DNA from: Pseudomonas sp. LS1212
GTDB lineage: Bacteria > Pseudomonadota > Gammaproteobacteria > Pseudomonadales > Pseudomonadaceae
Reading direction: 5' to 3'
DNA length: 64,000 nt
Assembly (NCBI RefSeq): GCF_024741815.1
Contig: NZ_CP102951.1
Span: forward strand, 3,300,001-3,364,000
Shown here: positions 30,224 through 38,777 of the stretch, piece by piece
Numbering within the stretch: position 1 is the first letter of the stretch
Layout: each line of letters opens with the position of its first letter
Notes under the pieces: model-generated
What the model saw: only the letters and a program-made list of their open reading frames with translations
The model's database searches: none
What the model was told of the DNA's origin: nothing
Made by a program: the position numbers and the translations under genes

Positions 30224-32664
30224 AACCACCAACACAATTAACAAACAATAGGCGCAGAGGTACGAAAACACCAACTAGCGGTGCACGCCATTGATATAGC
30301 CTTCCGGCCAATAAGAATTAACGCCCTGCGAAACAAGGATGATCAGCACATCAACACCAATCGAAAGCGCAGCGCGGCCAAGATAAAACCCGAGCACAAG
30401 CCAACTTAAACCAGGATCAAGCCTTGATAAAATGAAGCGTAAGCCGGGCGAAAAACAGACAAAAGCCAAGAAAACACTAAGGACTTAATATTTAAATCTC
30501 TACACAACTATCAGACCAGAGCATTAATCCAAGAAATATATACCCGCAGAAATTCTTTTCGGGACTCACCATGAAGCACTGAATACTTATGCATAAGAGC
30601 CAAAAGAATATACCGCTGACAAATTTATGACTCTCGGCTTGAGTGCACTTGGTTGCACTGCTGCCTTTGATCCTACCTGGATACTTGGGCTGTGATGGCT
30701 TGAAATACTCCATGACCAAATCTGTAACTTCCGCATGGTCTGCAATCTTCGTCAAACTCAAAACCTCACGACCTACCGTCACTACCCACAAGCTTTTTCC
30801 AATGTCTGAGCATCACGACGCCATGCCGTGACCTTTTAAAGGTTGGCATACCCCAAGAGGTTCCTGCAACAAAAAAACCGCCAACCTGATGTTAATTTAA
30901 GTCAATACTCAGTTAAATATTAAGCCATAAGCAACTGCAGAATAATATTTCCAGCAACTCTAATCACTTAAATAAACACCTGCTTATTCAGCCTCCTCAA
31001 CTATGCCCCTCCGCGAGGCACGCGGCTTCCAGCCAACCCCTCCAAAAACCGCCGTTTCTGAACATTGGGTGAATAGGGTATTTCTACAGAATATTCTGAT
31101 CAAACTGGTGATTGGCCAAAATACTCGCTCTATATAACAGAAAAAAATTTTGGTTAACCAGGCCAAAATACTCGCTAGCCGGCCAGATGCAGCCTCCACA
31201 CTTCGCATCCCCGCCCGCCCACGAGCGGACTCCCGCAAGGCTTTCTTCCTATGAACGGTGGAAAATGATCTAAAATCGACCACCGTCTTGGCCTAGATCA
31301 GGGTGCATGGCCCCAATACTCAGCCCTCGCCTGCTCAGGGAGGTTCGAGCTGTCACCGGGTTACGCATACCCCTTTTGAGTGATGACCAACGCTTGATAG
31401 CCCCTCTTTCAAAACAATAGAAGCATTGATTCAAACTACCCATCGCGTCCTAGCCCGGAAGGCACCATCTCCGGCAACCGATCTCACCGGGGGATGGGCT
31501 AAAAAGGAAGGGATCGATACTTGGGGTTGCAAGCGGAGACTGAAGATCTAGGAATCAGGCAAGCACCGGTACTCATTCCGCGAGCGGCAAGCTACTTAAC
31601 CCTGCGCAATGCAGATAGCTGGTGTTGTAGCGGCAACTTACCTCAGGGCGGGCTCCCTTTAGTTCGGCTGGGCCTGAACTGGATATCGCCGGTGTTATCG
31701 GGATGGGGAGCGGAACGTGACATGGGTACGGATATGAATACGGGTGCGGTGCGGGAATGTGGGAAGGGTTGCCGTTACTGACAACAACGACAAGTTCAGA
31801 GACTGCTGAAATTCACGTTGCGTCAAATACCAATTGGAATGCTTAAGGCAAGTTGGCCGGCGAGAAAAGTGCTGATTAGCCTCGGTGCATCGCGACGACT
31901 CTTGGAGGATACTTACATACCGAATCGGTGATCTAGGCTGATTTTGGTCGGCATCTTCGAAAAATCAGCACGCATGCTTATAAGAAGACAGCGCTGATGT
32001 AACCATGCTTTTCGATTGCGTCATTTGAGGTCACCAGCGTCAGGGAGTAAATTTGGTATGTGAAATCATGCGCCGACAAAATATTTCCACCTACAAACCA
32101 ATGGCCAAGGATATTCCAAAGGAGAAACAACCCAGATGACAGACTCAGGTGCTGGCGACTAAGCAAGAAGAATAGACCAGGGATACTCAGGTTGATAGGG
32201 AGTGGTAAAACACTCACCCACAAGCAGTGAGGAAGCACAAGTGGAAAATGCCACGTGCCAGCTTTCCAGAGCGATCTGATCCTCCATACGGCAGGTTCAC
32301 TATTCTGCGTCAGTTTACATAGTGCTTGATTGAGATCGGCCTACGTCGCCGTGCAATAACTTCTCTCAACCTACTTACCTACTTATAGGTGCAGATCAGC
32401 AACCTTGGAAATTCGACGCCGCCGGAATCACCATCACCACTGAGCATGTGCAAATCAATTCTTCTGGCAAGAGCGGATGGTGGGCTTGGGCTGGTGAATG
32501 CTCACCGGCTCGCAGCGAGGCTGGCCAAATGCTCCTCTCTAAAAACCGCAACGACCTTTTCCTGTTGAGAAGCACTGGCACTATAAGAGGCAACAAAATC
32601 GCTGCACCTTATAAAACGATAATCACGGCCAGGCTCCCATGAAAAATCGTCGGTGACGCAGACG
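30224..32664. other. 2.4-kb stretch with no confident gene
   Basis: Between the gmtY start and the tRNA-Ser terminator I see only short open frames on both strands without ribosome-binding sites or recognisable motifs; the longest is a 99-codon reverse frame at 30492-30791. The DNA is AT-rich up to about 31180 and contains direct repeats (31114-31176, 31309) and a perfect TGGTTAACCA palindrome (31151-31160). A terminal, non-coding recombination or control region of the island is one reading; a decayed gene block is another. Confidence 0.5.
31114..31324 (+). repeat. Direct repeats near the recombinase operon
   Basis: GGCCAAAATACTCGCT occurs identically at 31114-31129 and 31161-31176. A 13-of-16 variant, GGCCCCAATACTCAGC, is at 31309-31324. 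The palindrome TGGTTAACCA directly precedes the second copy. The repeats lie about 900-1100 bp upstream of gmtY, toward the island edge. They could be recombinase arm sites or part of an attachment region; this is inference. Confidence 0.6.
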
Positions 32665-32693
32665 AAAAAAGGGCATAGCCTAAGCATATGCCC
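32665..32693 (-). terminator. Rho-independent terminator of the tRNA-Ser gene
   Basis: On the reverse strand GGGCATA pairs with TATGCCC around a nine-base loop and is followed by six T. It lies 18 bases beyond the CCA end of the tRNA and is correctly oriented to end its transcript. Confidence 0.85.
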
Positions 32694-32710
32694 TTGATTT
32701 CACTGATGTT

Positions 32711-32801
32711 TGGCGGGAAACCAGGGATTCGAACCCTGGGTACGCTATTAACGTACGCCGGTTTTCAAGACCGGTGCATTCAACCACTCTGCCAATTTCC
32801 C
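32711..32801 (-). tRNA. tRNA-Ser (anticodon TGA), complete
   Basis: The reverse strand folds as a class II tRNA of 91 bases including encoded CCA. The acceptor GGGAAAT pairs with the 3' GTTTCCC, and the anticodon stem-loop CCGGTCTTGAAAACCGG has anticodon TGA. A long variable arm (GTACGTTAATAGCGTAC) and a T arm CAGGGTTCGAATCCCTG follow. It decodes UCA. It differs in every stem from the truncated tRNA-Ser(TGA) 53 bases upstream, so it is not a simple duplicate and was probably brought by the island. Confidence 0.95.
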
Positions 32802-32854
32802 GGATGCTGCTGGAGGATGCTACGTAAGGTGCTACGACTGGCTACCTTAGATAA

Positions 32855-32922
32855 GAACTCTGGGACCTGTTACAGTCGGCAGTTTTCAAGACTGCTGCCT
32901 TAAACCACTCGGCCACACCTCC
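32855..32922 (-). pseudogene. tRNA-Ser (TGA), 5' fragment of a second gene
   Basis: The reverse strand from 32922 gives the first 68 bases of another tRNA-Ser: acceptor GGAGGTG, D arm, anticodon loop GTCTTGAAAAC with anticodon TGA, and the start of the T arm (CCAGAGTTC). It breaks in the T loop at 32855 and continues with TTATCTAAGG instead of the expected GAATCTCTG and acceptor 3' strand. It cannot form a functional tRNA. Its position next to the core gene at 33045 suggests it is the resident copy, cut by island integration. Confidence 0.88.
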
Positions 32923-33044
32923 ATTGCATTGCGGGCGCCATAATACCGTAATGAAACACACTGTCAAACTCTCTGTGTAGCCGTTTACACCGCACCTGTT
33001 ATGATCTTTGCGACTGAACGTTTCAAACCCACAGGAGTGTCGCC

Positions 33045-33719
33045 ATGCGCGAACAGGATTACGCAGTTAATAACAGCCTGCAGGCCGCCGAGCAGCTAGA
33101 AGTTGGCCGCGTCCTGCGCAACACCTACGGCCTCTTGGCCATCACCCTGGCCTTCAGTGGTGTGATGGCCTACGTGGCGCAGCAGATGCGGGTTGGCTAT
33201 CCGAACATTTTCGTCGTACTGATCGGTTTCTACGGCCTGTTCTTCCTCACCAACAAGCTGCGTGATTCGGTCTGGGGCCTGGTGTCCACCTTTGCCTTGA
33301 CCGGTTTCATGGGCTTTCTGCTTGGGCCGATCCTCAACCGTTACCTGGGCATGCAGGGCGGCGCGGAAGTGGTCAGCTCGGCCTTTGCCATGACGGCACT
33401 GGTGTTCGGCGGCCTGTCGGCCTATGTGTTGATCACCCGTAAGGACATGAGCTTCCTCGGTGGTTTCATCACCGCAGGTTTCTTCGTGCTGATGGGTGCG
33501 GTGCTGGCCAGCCTGTTCTTCCAGATCAGCGGCCTGCAACTGGCGATCAGCGCAGGTTTCGTGCTGTTCTCCTCGGTCTGTATCCTGTTCCAGACCAGTG
33601 CGATCATTCACGGTGGCGAGCGTAACTACATCATGGCGACCATCAGCCTGTATGTATCGATCTACAACCTGTTCGTCAGCCTGCTTCAGCTGTTCGGCCT
33701 GATGGGGCGCGACGACTGA
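33045..33719 (+). CDS. yccA: Bax inhibitor-1/YccA family membrane protein
   Basis: 224 residues with seven hydrophobic segments spread from about residue 28 to 220 and the family's typical short cytoplasmic N-terminus (MREQDYAVNNSLQAAEQLEV). Characteristic parts are VLRNTYGLLAITLAFSGVMA and TSAIIHGGERNYIMATISLY near the C-terminus. Members sit in the inner membrane; YccA of E. coli interacts with the FtsH protease. It is the first core gene to the right of the accessory region and ends at a strong terminator. Confidence 0.9.
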   Translation: MREQDYAVNNSLQAAEQLEVGRVLRNTYGLLAITLAFSGVMAYVAQQMRVGYPNIFVVLIGFYGLFFLTNKLRDSVWGLVSTFALTGFMGFLLGPILNRYLGMQGGAEVVSSAFAMTALVFGGLSAYVLITRKDMSFLGGFITAGFFVLMGAVLASLFFQISGLQLAISAGFVLFSSVCILFQTSAIIHGGERNYIMATISLYVSIYNLFVSLLQLFGLMGRDD

Positions 33720-33738
33720 TTGTGCGCTGAATGAAAAA

Positions 33739-33762
33739 GCCCGCTTCGGCGGGTTTTTTTTT
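33739..33762 (+). terminator. Rho-independent terminator after yccA
   Basis: CCCGC, a TTCG tetraloop and GCGGG are followed by nine T. It lies 20 bases after the yccA stop and separates it from the permease gene. Confidence 0.9.
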
Positions 33763-33816
33763 GCGTGTCCGATAGCAGCTCCGTAGAATTGCGCTCTTTT
33801 TTTCCAAGGCACCCCC

Positions 33817-35202
33817 ATGAGCGTTATCGAACCGCCGCCTGCAGCCCTGCCCCAGGCCAATGAATTGGTGCTGGGCCTTGAAGACAAGCCCCGTCTTTGG
33901 ATCGGCCTGCTGGCTGCCTTTCAGCATTTGTTGGCGATCATCGTGCCGATTGTCACGCCCGGGCTATTGATCTGCCAGGCGCTGGGTGTGTCGGCGCGCG
34001 ATACCAATCTGATCGTGTCGATGTCGCTGGTGATTTCCGGCATTGCGACTTTTGTTCAATGCCGCCGCTTCGGGCCCTTTGGTGCGGGGCTGTTGATTGT
34101 TCAGGGTACCAGCTTCAACTTCGTCGGGCCGCTGATTGCCGGAGGTGCCTTGATGGTCAAGCAAGGGACGCCGGTCGAAGGGGTGATGGCGGCGATCTTC
34201 GGCGTGGTGATTGCCGGATCGTTCGTGGAGATGGGTATTTCGCGAATTTTGCCCTTCGTCAAACGCTTGATCACGCCTTTGGTGACCGGCATCGTGGTGC
34301 TGATGATTGGCCTGACGCTGATCAAGGTCGGCCTGATCAGCATGGGTGGCGGCTTCTCGGCCATGGCCAACGGCACCTTCGCCAATGGTGAGAACCTGCT
34401 GCTGTCCGGGGTCGTGCTGGCGATTATCGTCCTTCTCAACCGTACCCCGCTGGTGTGGATGCGCAGTTGCGCCATCGTCATCGCACTGGCGGTGGGTTAT
34501 GCCCTGGCGGGCTATCTGGGGCGGCTGGACTTCACCGGCATGCATCAGGCCGCGTGGTTGCAGTTGCCGGTGCCATTGCATTTTGGCCTGGGCTTTTCCT
34601 GGTCGTTGTTTATTCCGATGCTGGTGATCTACCTGGTCACTTCGCTGGAAGCGATCGGCGATGTCACCGCCACCAGCAAGGTCTCGCGCGAGCCGGTCGA
34701 AGGCCCGGTATGGATGCAGCGGATCAAGGGCGGCGTACTGGTCAACGGCGCCAATTCCCTGCTGGCCGGGGCGTTCAATACCTTCCCCAGCTCGATCTTT
34801 GCCCAGAACAATGGGGTGATCCAGCTGACCGGCATTGCCAGCCGGCACATTGGCATCTGGATTGCCGCAATGCTGGTGCTGCTGGGGTTGTTCCCCAGTG
34901 TTGCCGGGGTGATTCAGGCGGTGCCGGAGCCGGTACTGGGTGGTGCAGCCATGGTGATGTTCGGCGCGGTGGCGGCTTCGGGTATCAATATTCTGGCCAG
35001 CACCACGCTGGATCGCCGTGCCCTGTTGATTATCGCGGTGTCGCTGGCGTTGGGCCTGGGGGTGGCGCAGGTGCCTGAGTTCCTCGCGCACATGCCCGCT
35101 GCGATTCGCACCGTGCTGGAGTCTGGGGTTGCTACCGGCGGCATCTGTGCGCTGGTGCTGAACTGGTTTTTGCCGGAGACGGGCAGGACCCAGGCCGCTT
35201 GA
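33817..35202 (+). CDS. NCS2-family nucleobase (xanthine/uracil) permease
   Basis: 461 residues with about twelve to fourteen membrane segments. Family features include LLAAFQHLLAIIVPIVTPGL near residue 30 and FNTFPSSIFAQNNGVIQLTG near 325-345. The latter covers the substrate-binding QNNG-type motif of nucleobase:cation symporters (the UraA/XanQ group). It probably imports a purine or pyrimidine base with a proton. The exact substrate cannot be read from the sequence. It is followed by the tus operon about 70 bases downstream. Confidence 0.88.
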   Translation: MSVIEPPPAALPQANELVLGLEDKPRLWIGLLAAFQHLLAIIVPIVTPGLLICQALGVSARDTNLIVSMSLVISGIATFVQCRRFGPFGAGLLIVQGTSFNFVGPLIAGGALMVKQGTPVEGVMAAIFGVVIAGSFVEMGISRILPFVKRLITPLVTGIVVLMIGLTLIKVGLISMGGGFSAMANGTFANGENLLLSGVVLAIIVLLNRTPLVWMRSCAIVIALAVGYALAGYLGRLDFTGMHQAAWLQLPVPLHFGLGFSWSLFIPMLVIYLVTSLEAIGDVTATSKVSREPVEGPVWMQRIKGGVLVNGANSLLAGAFNTFPSSIFAQNNGVIQLTGIASRHIGIWIAAMLVLLGLFPSVAGVIQAVPEPVLGGAAMVMFGAVAASGINILASTTLDRRALLIIAVSLALGLGVAQVPEFLAHMPAAIRTVLESGVATGGICALVLNWFLPETGRTQAA

Positions 35203-35271
35203 ATTGAAGACGGTGGGCTTTTTTGAGCGGCAGGCTTTATCATTCCGGCAGATTTGCTGACAGAGTCGACC

Positions 35272-35664
35272 ATGAAGTTCGCCATCGCCGTTTTTTCGCC
35301 CGCCCATGCGCCCTCCTCGCGCCGTGCCCTGCTGTTCGCCCAGGCGGCGCTGGCCGGCGGGCACGAGGTTGCCCGCCTGTTCTTCTACCAGGACGGTGTC
35401 CACAGCGCCTCGAGCAACATCGTCACGCCCCAGGATGAACTGGATGTGCCGGCGCTGTGGCGCGATTTCGTCAGCCTGCATGGCCTCGATGCCGTGGTCT
35501 GCATTGCCGCCGCCTTGCGCCGGGGCGTACTCGATGAACAGGAAGCCCAGCGCTGGCAGCGTACGGCGGTGAACCTGCCGGCGCCCTGGGAGCTGTCGGG
35601 TCTGGGGCAGCTGCATGAAGCGGCGCAACTGGCTGATCGGCTCGTCTGCTTTGGAGGCAATTGA
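35272..35664 (+). CDS. tusD: Sulfurtransferase complex subunit TusD
   Basis: 130 residues; start ATG 35272 (MKFAIAVFSPAHAPSSRRAL). DsrE/F-like fold: AHAPSSRRALLFAQAALAGG and RLFFYQDGVHSASSN, with Cys near position 86 (VCIAAALRRGV) in the place of the active-site cysteine that relays sulfur. TusBCD accepts persulfide sulfur from TusA and passes it to TusE for 2-thiolation of tRNA wobble uridine by MnmA. First gene of a tight tusDCBE-ybiB operon. Confidence 0.93.
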   Translation: MKFAIAVFSPAHAPSSRRALLFAQAALAGGHEVARLFFYQDGVHSASSNIVTPQDELDVPALWRDFVSLHGLDAVVCIAAALRRGVLDEQEAQRWQRTAVNLPAPWELSGLGQLHEAAQLADRLVCFGGN

Positions 35665-35665
35665 G

Positions 35666-36025
35666 ATGGCCAAGTCACTGCTGATCATCACTCGCCAGGC
35701 GCCCTGGTCTGGCCCGGGCGCCCGCGAGGCACTGGACATTGTGCTCGCTGGCGGCGCCTTCGACCTGCCGTTGGGCATGCTGTTTCTTGACGATGGTGTG
35801 TTCCAGTTGCAGGCGGCCCAGCAACCCGGCCAGGTGCAGCAAAAAAACCTCGGCGCCAACCTGCAGGCCCTGCCGATGTTCGGCGTGGACGACCTTTTCG
35901 TATCCAGCGTGAGCCTGGCCGAGCGGGGTATCGACCCGCACAGCCTGAGCCTCGAGGTCCAGGCGCTGGATGATGCCGCGCTGTCCGCGCTTGTCGACCG
36001 CTATGACCAGGTGATCACGCTCTGA
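35666..36025 (+). CDS. tusC: Sulfurtransferase complex subunit TusC
   Basis: 119 residues, starting two bases after the tusD stop. DsrE/F-like fold with APWSGPGAREALDIVLAGGA and LGMLFLDDGVFQLQ near the N-terminal half. It forms the TusBCD heterohexamer. The stop overlaps the tusB ATG (TGATG), indicating translational coupling. Confidence 0.93.
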   Translation: MAKSLLIITRQAPWSGPGAREALDIVLAGGAFDLPLGMLFLDDGVFQLQAAQQPGQVQQKNLGANLQALPMFGVDDLFVSSVSLAERGIDPHSLSLEVQALDDAALSALVDRYDQVITL

Positions 36026-36324
36026 TGGCTACTTTGCACGTATTGTCCCACTCCCCTTTCAGCGACAACCGCCTGGGCAGCTGCTTGCGCCTGCTCGGTG
36101 ATGAAGATGCCATTCTGTTGACCGGCGATGCCGTGTACGCCTTGCAACCGGGCAGTGCGCCCCTGCGCCAGCTGACCGAACGCAATCTGGCGGCACGGCT
36201 GTTCGCGCTTGAAGAGGATCTGCAGGCTCGGGCCATTGACCCGACCGGCGTGGCCCGAACCGTCGACTACCCGGCCTTTGTCGAGCTGTCGATTCGCTAC
36301 GACAAGGTCAACAGCTGGCTATGA
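36025..36324 (+). CDS. tusB: Sulfurtransferase complex subunit TusB
   Basis: 99 residues with the DsrH-type pattern (LHVLSHSPFSDNRLGSCLRL, DEDAILLTGDAVYALQPGS). It completes the TusBCD complex. Both ends overlap neighbours: one base with tusC and four bases with tusE (ATGA). Confidence 0.93.
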   Translation: MATLHVLSHSPFSDNRLGSCLRLLGDEDAILLTGDAVYALQPGSAPLRQLTERNLAARLFALEEDLQARAIDPTGVARTVDYPAFVELSIRYDKVNSWL

Positions 36325-36656
36325 GTACATTGACGGTGGGTTCACGCAGCATCGCGCTGGACAAGGATGGTTACCTGCAGGACCTTGGCGACTGGTCGAG
36401 CGACGTCGCGCAGGCACTCGCTGCCCAGGAAGGCCTGGACCTGAGCCCCGAACACTGGGAAGTGCTGGAGGTGCTGCGTCAGTTCTATCAGGAATTCCAG
36501 CTTTCGCCTGCCACGCGCCCGCTGATCAAGTACACCGCTCTCAAGCTCGGCCCCGAAAAGGGCAACAGCCTGCACCTCAACCGACTGTTCAAAGGCACTC
36601 CCGCCAAACTTGCCGCCAAGCTGGCGGGCCTGCCCAAGCCGACCAATTGCATATGA
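36321..36656 (+). CDS. tusE: Sulfur relay protein TusE (DsrC family)
   Basis: 111 residues with the DsrC fold: LDKDGYLQDLGDWSSDVAQA, LSPEHWEVLEVLRQFYQEF and the conserved flexible C-terminal arm ending PKPTNCI. The penultimate cysteine accepts sulfur from TusD and passes it to MnmA. It overlaps ybiB by four bases (ATGA). Confidence 0.94.
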   Translation: MSTLTVGSRSIALDKDGYLQDLGDWSSDVAQALAAQEGLDLSPEHWEVLEVLRQFYQEFQLSPATRPLIKYTALKLGPEKGNSLHLNRLFKGTPAKLAAKLAGLPKPTNCI

Positions 36657-37654
36657 CCGAATACAACCCCCTGATCACCGAAACCCCGGCCGAACACCCA
36701 TTCGCGCAATTCGTGCGCATCCTCGGCAAAGGCAAGCGCGGCGCCCGCAGCCTGACCCGCGAAGAGGCCCGCGAGGCCATGGGCATGTTGCTCGATGAGA
36801 AGGTCGAAGACACTCAGCTCGGTGCGTTCCTGATGCTGCTGCGGCACAAGGAAGAAAGCCCGGAAGAACTCGCAGGCTTCACTCAAGCGTTGCGTGAACG
36901 CCTGCAAGCACCCGCGATAGCGGTCGATCTGGACTGGCCGACCTATGCCGGCAAGAAGCGTCACCTGCCCTGGTACCTGCTCGCGGCCAAGTGCCTGGCA
37001 GGCAATGGCCTGCGCATTTTCATGCACGGCGGCGGCGCGCACACCGCCGGGCGCCTGTACACCGAACAGTTGCTCGAGGCCCTGCAAATTCCGCTGTGCC
37101 GCAACTGGTCGGCGGTCGGCGCTGCCCTCGACGACCAGCACCTGGCCTTTATGCCGCTGATGGACTGGGCACCGCAATTGCAGCGCATGATCGACTTGCG
37201 CAACACCCTTGGCCTGCGCTCGCCGATCCACTCGCTGGCGCGGATTCTCAACCCGCTGGGCGCACGCTGCGGCCTGCAGAGTATTTTCCACCCCGGCTAC
37301 CAGGCCGTGCACCGCGATGCCAGTGGCCTGCTCGGCGACTGCACCATCGTGATCAAGGGCGATGGCGGCGAGATCGAGATCAATCCCGACAGTGCCAGCC
37401 ACCTTTATGGCACCCGGGGCGGCGAGAGCTGGGATGAAGAGTGGCCCGCACTGACGGCCCAGCGCCACGTCAAACCGGCGACGCTCGACCCCGCCCAACT
37501 CAAGGCGGTTTGGCGGGGCGACAGCGAGGACAGTTACGGCCAGTTGGCCCTGCTCTCGACCATGGCCCTGGCCCTGCGCGGCTTGGGCGAACCCCGCGAA
37601 GCCGCGTTCGAAAAGGCCCGGCAGTACTGGGATGCCCGCGGCCGATCGATTTAA
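36653..37654 (+). CDS. ybiB: YbiB-type TrpD2 family protein
   Basis: 333 residues from ATG 36653. It resembles anthranilate phosphoribosyltransferase (TrpD): an N-terminal helical domain (FAQFVRILGKGKRGARSLTR, EKVEDTQLGAFLMLLRHKEE) and a phosphoribosyltransferase-like core (HGGGAHTAGRLYTEQLLEAL, NTLGLRSPIHSLARILNPLG). E. coli YbiB binds nucleic acid and belongs to the LexA regulon; no enzymatic role is established. It is the last gene of the tus operon here. Confidence 0.85.
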   Translation: MTEYNPLITETPAEHPFAQFVRILGKGKRGARSLTREEAREAMGMLLDEKVEDTQLGAFLMLLRHKEESPEELAGFTQALRERLQAPAIAVDLDWPTYAGKKRHLPWYLLAAKCLAGNGLRIFMHGGGAHTAGRLYTEQLLEALQIPLCRNWSAVGAALDDQHLAFMPLMDWAPQLQRMIDLRNTLGLRSPIHSLARILNPLGARCGLQSIFHPGYQAVHRDASGLLGDCTIVIKGDGGEIEINPDSASHLYGTRGGESWDEEWPALTAQRHVKPATLDPAQLKAVWRGDSEDSYGQLALLSTMALALRGLGEPREAAFEKARQYWDARGRSI

Positions 37655-37745
37655 CCGATCATATCGGCCCACCCTTTGCGCTTTTAGTTCGAACCTGACG
37701 ACCTACACTGAACTCCAACGCTTTATCTAGCCAAGGAGTTCAACG

Positions 37746-38735
37746 ATGGGCCTGTTAGTCAAAGGGCGCTGGCATGACCAGTGGTATCAAAGCAGCAAGG
37801 ACGGCTCCTTCCAACGCGAAAGCGCTCAGCGCCGGCAATGGATAACCGCTGACGGCCAGGGTGGTTTCGCCGCCGAAGCCGATCGCTATCATCTGTATGT
37901 CTCGCTGGCCTGCCCCTGGGCCCATCGCACACTGATCCTGCGCAAACTCAAGGGCCTGGAAAACCTGATCGATGTGTCGGTGGTCAGCTGGCTCATGGGC
38001 GAACACGGCTGGACCTTCGATACCGCCTTCGGCTCGACCGGCGACAAACTCGACGGCCAGACCTTCCTGCACCAGCGCTACACCCGCGACGACCCGCATT
38101 ACTCCGGTCGCGTGACCGTGCCCCTGCTCTGGGACAAACAGCAGCAGCGCATCGTCAACAACGAGTCCGCGGAAATCATCCGCATGTTCAACAGCGCCTT
38201 CGACGGCTTGACCGGCAACCACCTGGACTTCTATCCAGAACCCTTGCGCCCGGTGATCGATCAATTGAATGAGCGGATTTATCCGGCGGTCAACAATGGC
38301 GTCTACCGCGCCGGCTTCGCCACTTCGCAATCAGCCTATGAGCAAGCCTTCGATGAACTCTTCGCAGAACTGGGCCATCTGGAGCAGCTACTGGCCGAGA
38401 AGCGCTACCTGGCCGGGGAATACCTGACCGAAGCCGACTGGCGCCTGTTCACCACCCTGATCCGTTTCGATACGGTGTATTACGGCCACTTCAAGTGCAA
38501 CCAGCGGCGCATCGTCGATTACCCGAACCTTTCGAACTGGTTGCGCGAGCTTTACCAGTGGCCGGGCGTGGCCGAGACGGTGAACTTCACCCACATCAAG
38601 CACCACTACTACGCAAGCCACCACACCATCAACCCGACCGGCATCGTGCCCAAGGGCCCGATGCTGGACCTTACCCCGGACCACGACCGCGAACGCCTGG
38701 CCGGGCGTGGCATCTGGCACCGCAGCGGAGCTTGA
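37746..38735 (+). CDS. yqjG: Glutathionyl-hydroquinone reductase (Xi-class glutathione transferase)
   Basis: 329 residues from ATG 37746 behind AAGGAG. The N-terminal thioredoxin-like domain has the active-site motif LACPWAHRTLILR (about 55-67), where the Cys reduces glutathionyl-hydroquinones. The C-terminal helical domain contains the family's VNNGVYRAGFATSQSAYEQA and ADWRLFTTLIRFDTVYYGHF. Size and motifs match the YqjG/PcpF-like group. It stands alone, convergent with the chemotaxis transducer. Confidence 0.9.
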   Translation: MGLLVKGRWHDQWYQSSKDGSFQRESAQRRQWITADGQGGFAAEADRYHLYVSLACPWAHRTLILRKLKGLENLIDVSVVSWLMGEHGWTFDTAFGSTGDKLDGQTFLHQRYTRDDPHYSGRVTVPLLWDKQQQRIVNNESAEIIRMFNSAFDGLTGNHLDFYPEPLRPVIDQLNERIYPAVNNGVYRAGFATSQSAYEQAFDELFAELGHLEQLLAEKRYLAGEYLTEADWRLFTTLIRFDTVYYGHFKCNQRRIVDYPNLSNWLRELYQWPGVAETVNFTHIKHHYYASHHTINPTGIVPKGPMLDLTPDHDRERLAGRGIWHRSGA

Positions 38736-38777
38736 GCATCAGGTGGCACCGGACATGCCGGTGCCGCCTGGCCTGCG

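Noticed and set aside
31521..32238. Small open frames at 31521-31781 and 31978-32238
   Set aside because: No ribosome-binding sites or family features; the second is merely hydrophobic by composition.
32711..32801. Second tRNA-Ser as a simple duplicate of the fragment at 32855-32922
   Set aside because: Acceptor, anticodon-stem and variable-arm sequences all differ; only the anticodon and general class are shared.
33964..35859. 631-codon reverse open frame
   Set aside because: It is antisense to the permease and tusD genes, rich in His/Arg/Gln as expected from a GC-rich shadow frame.
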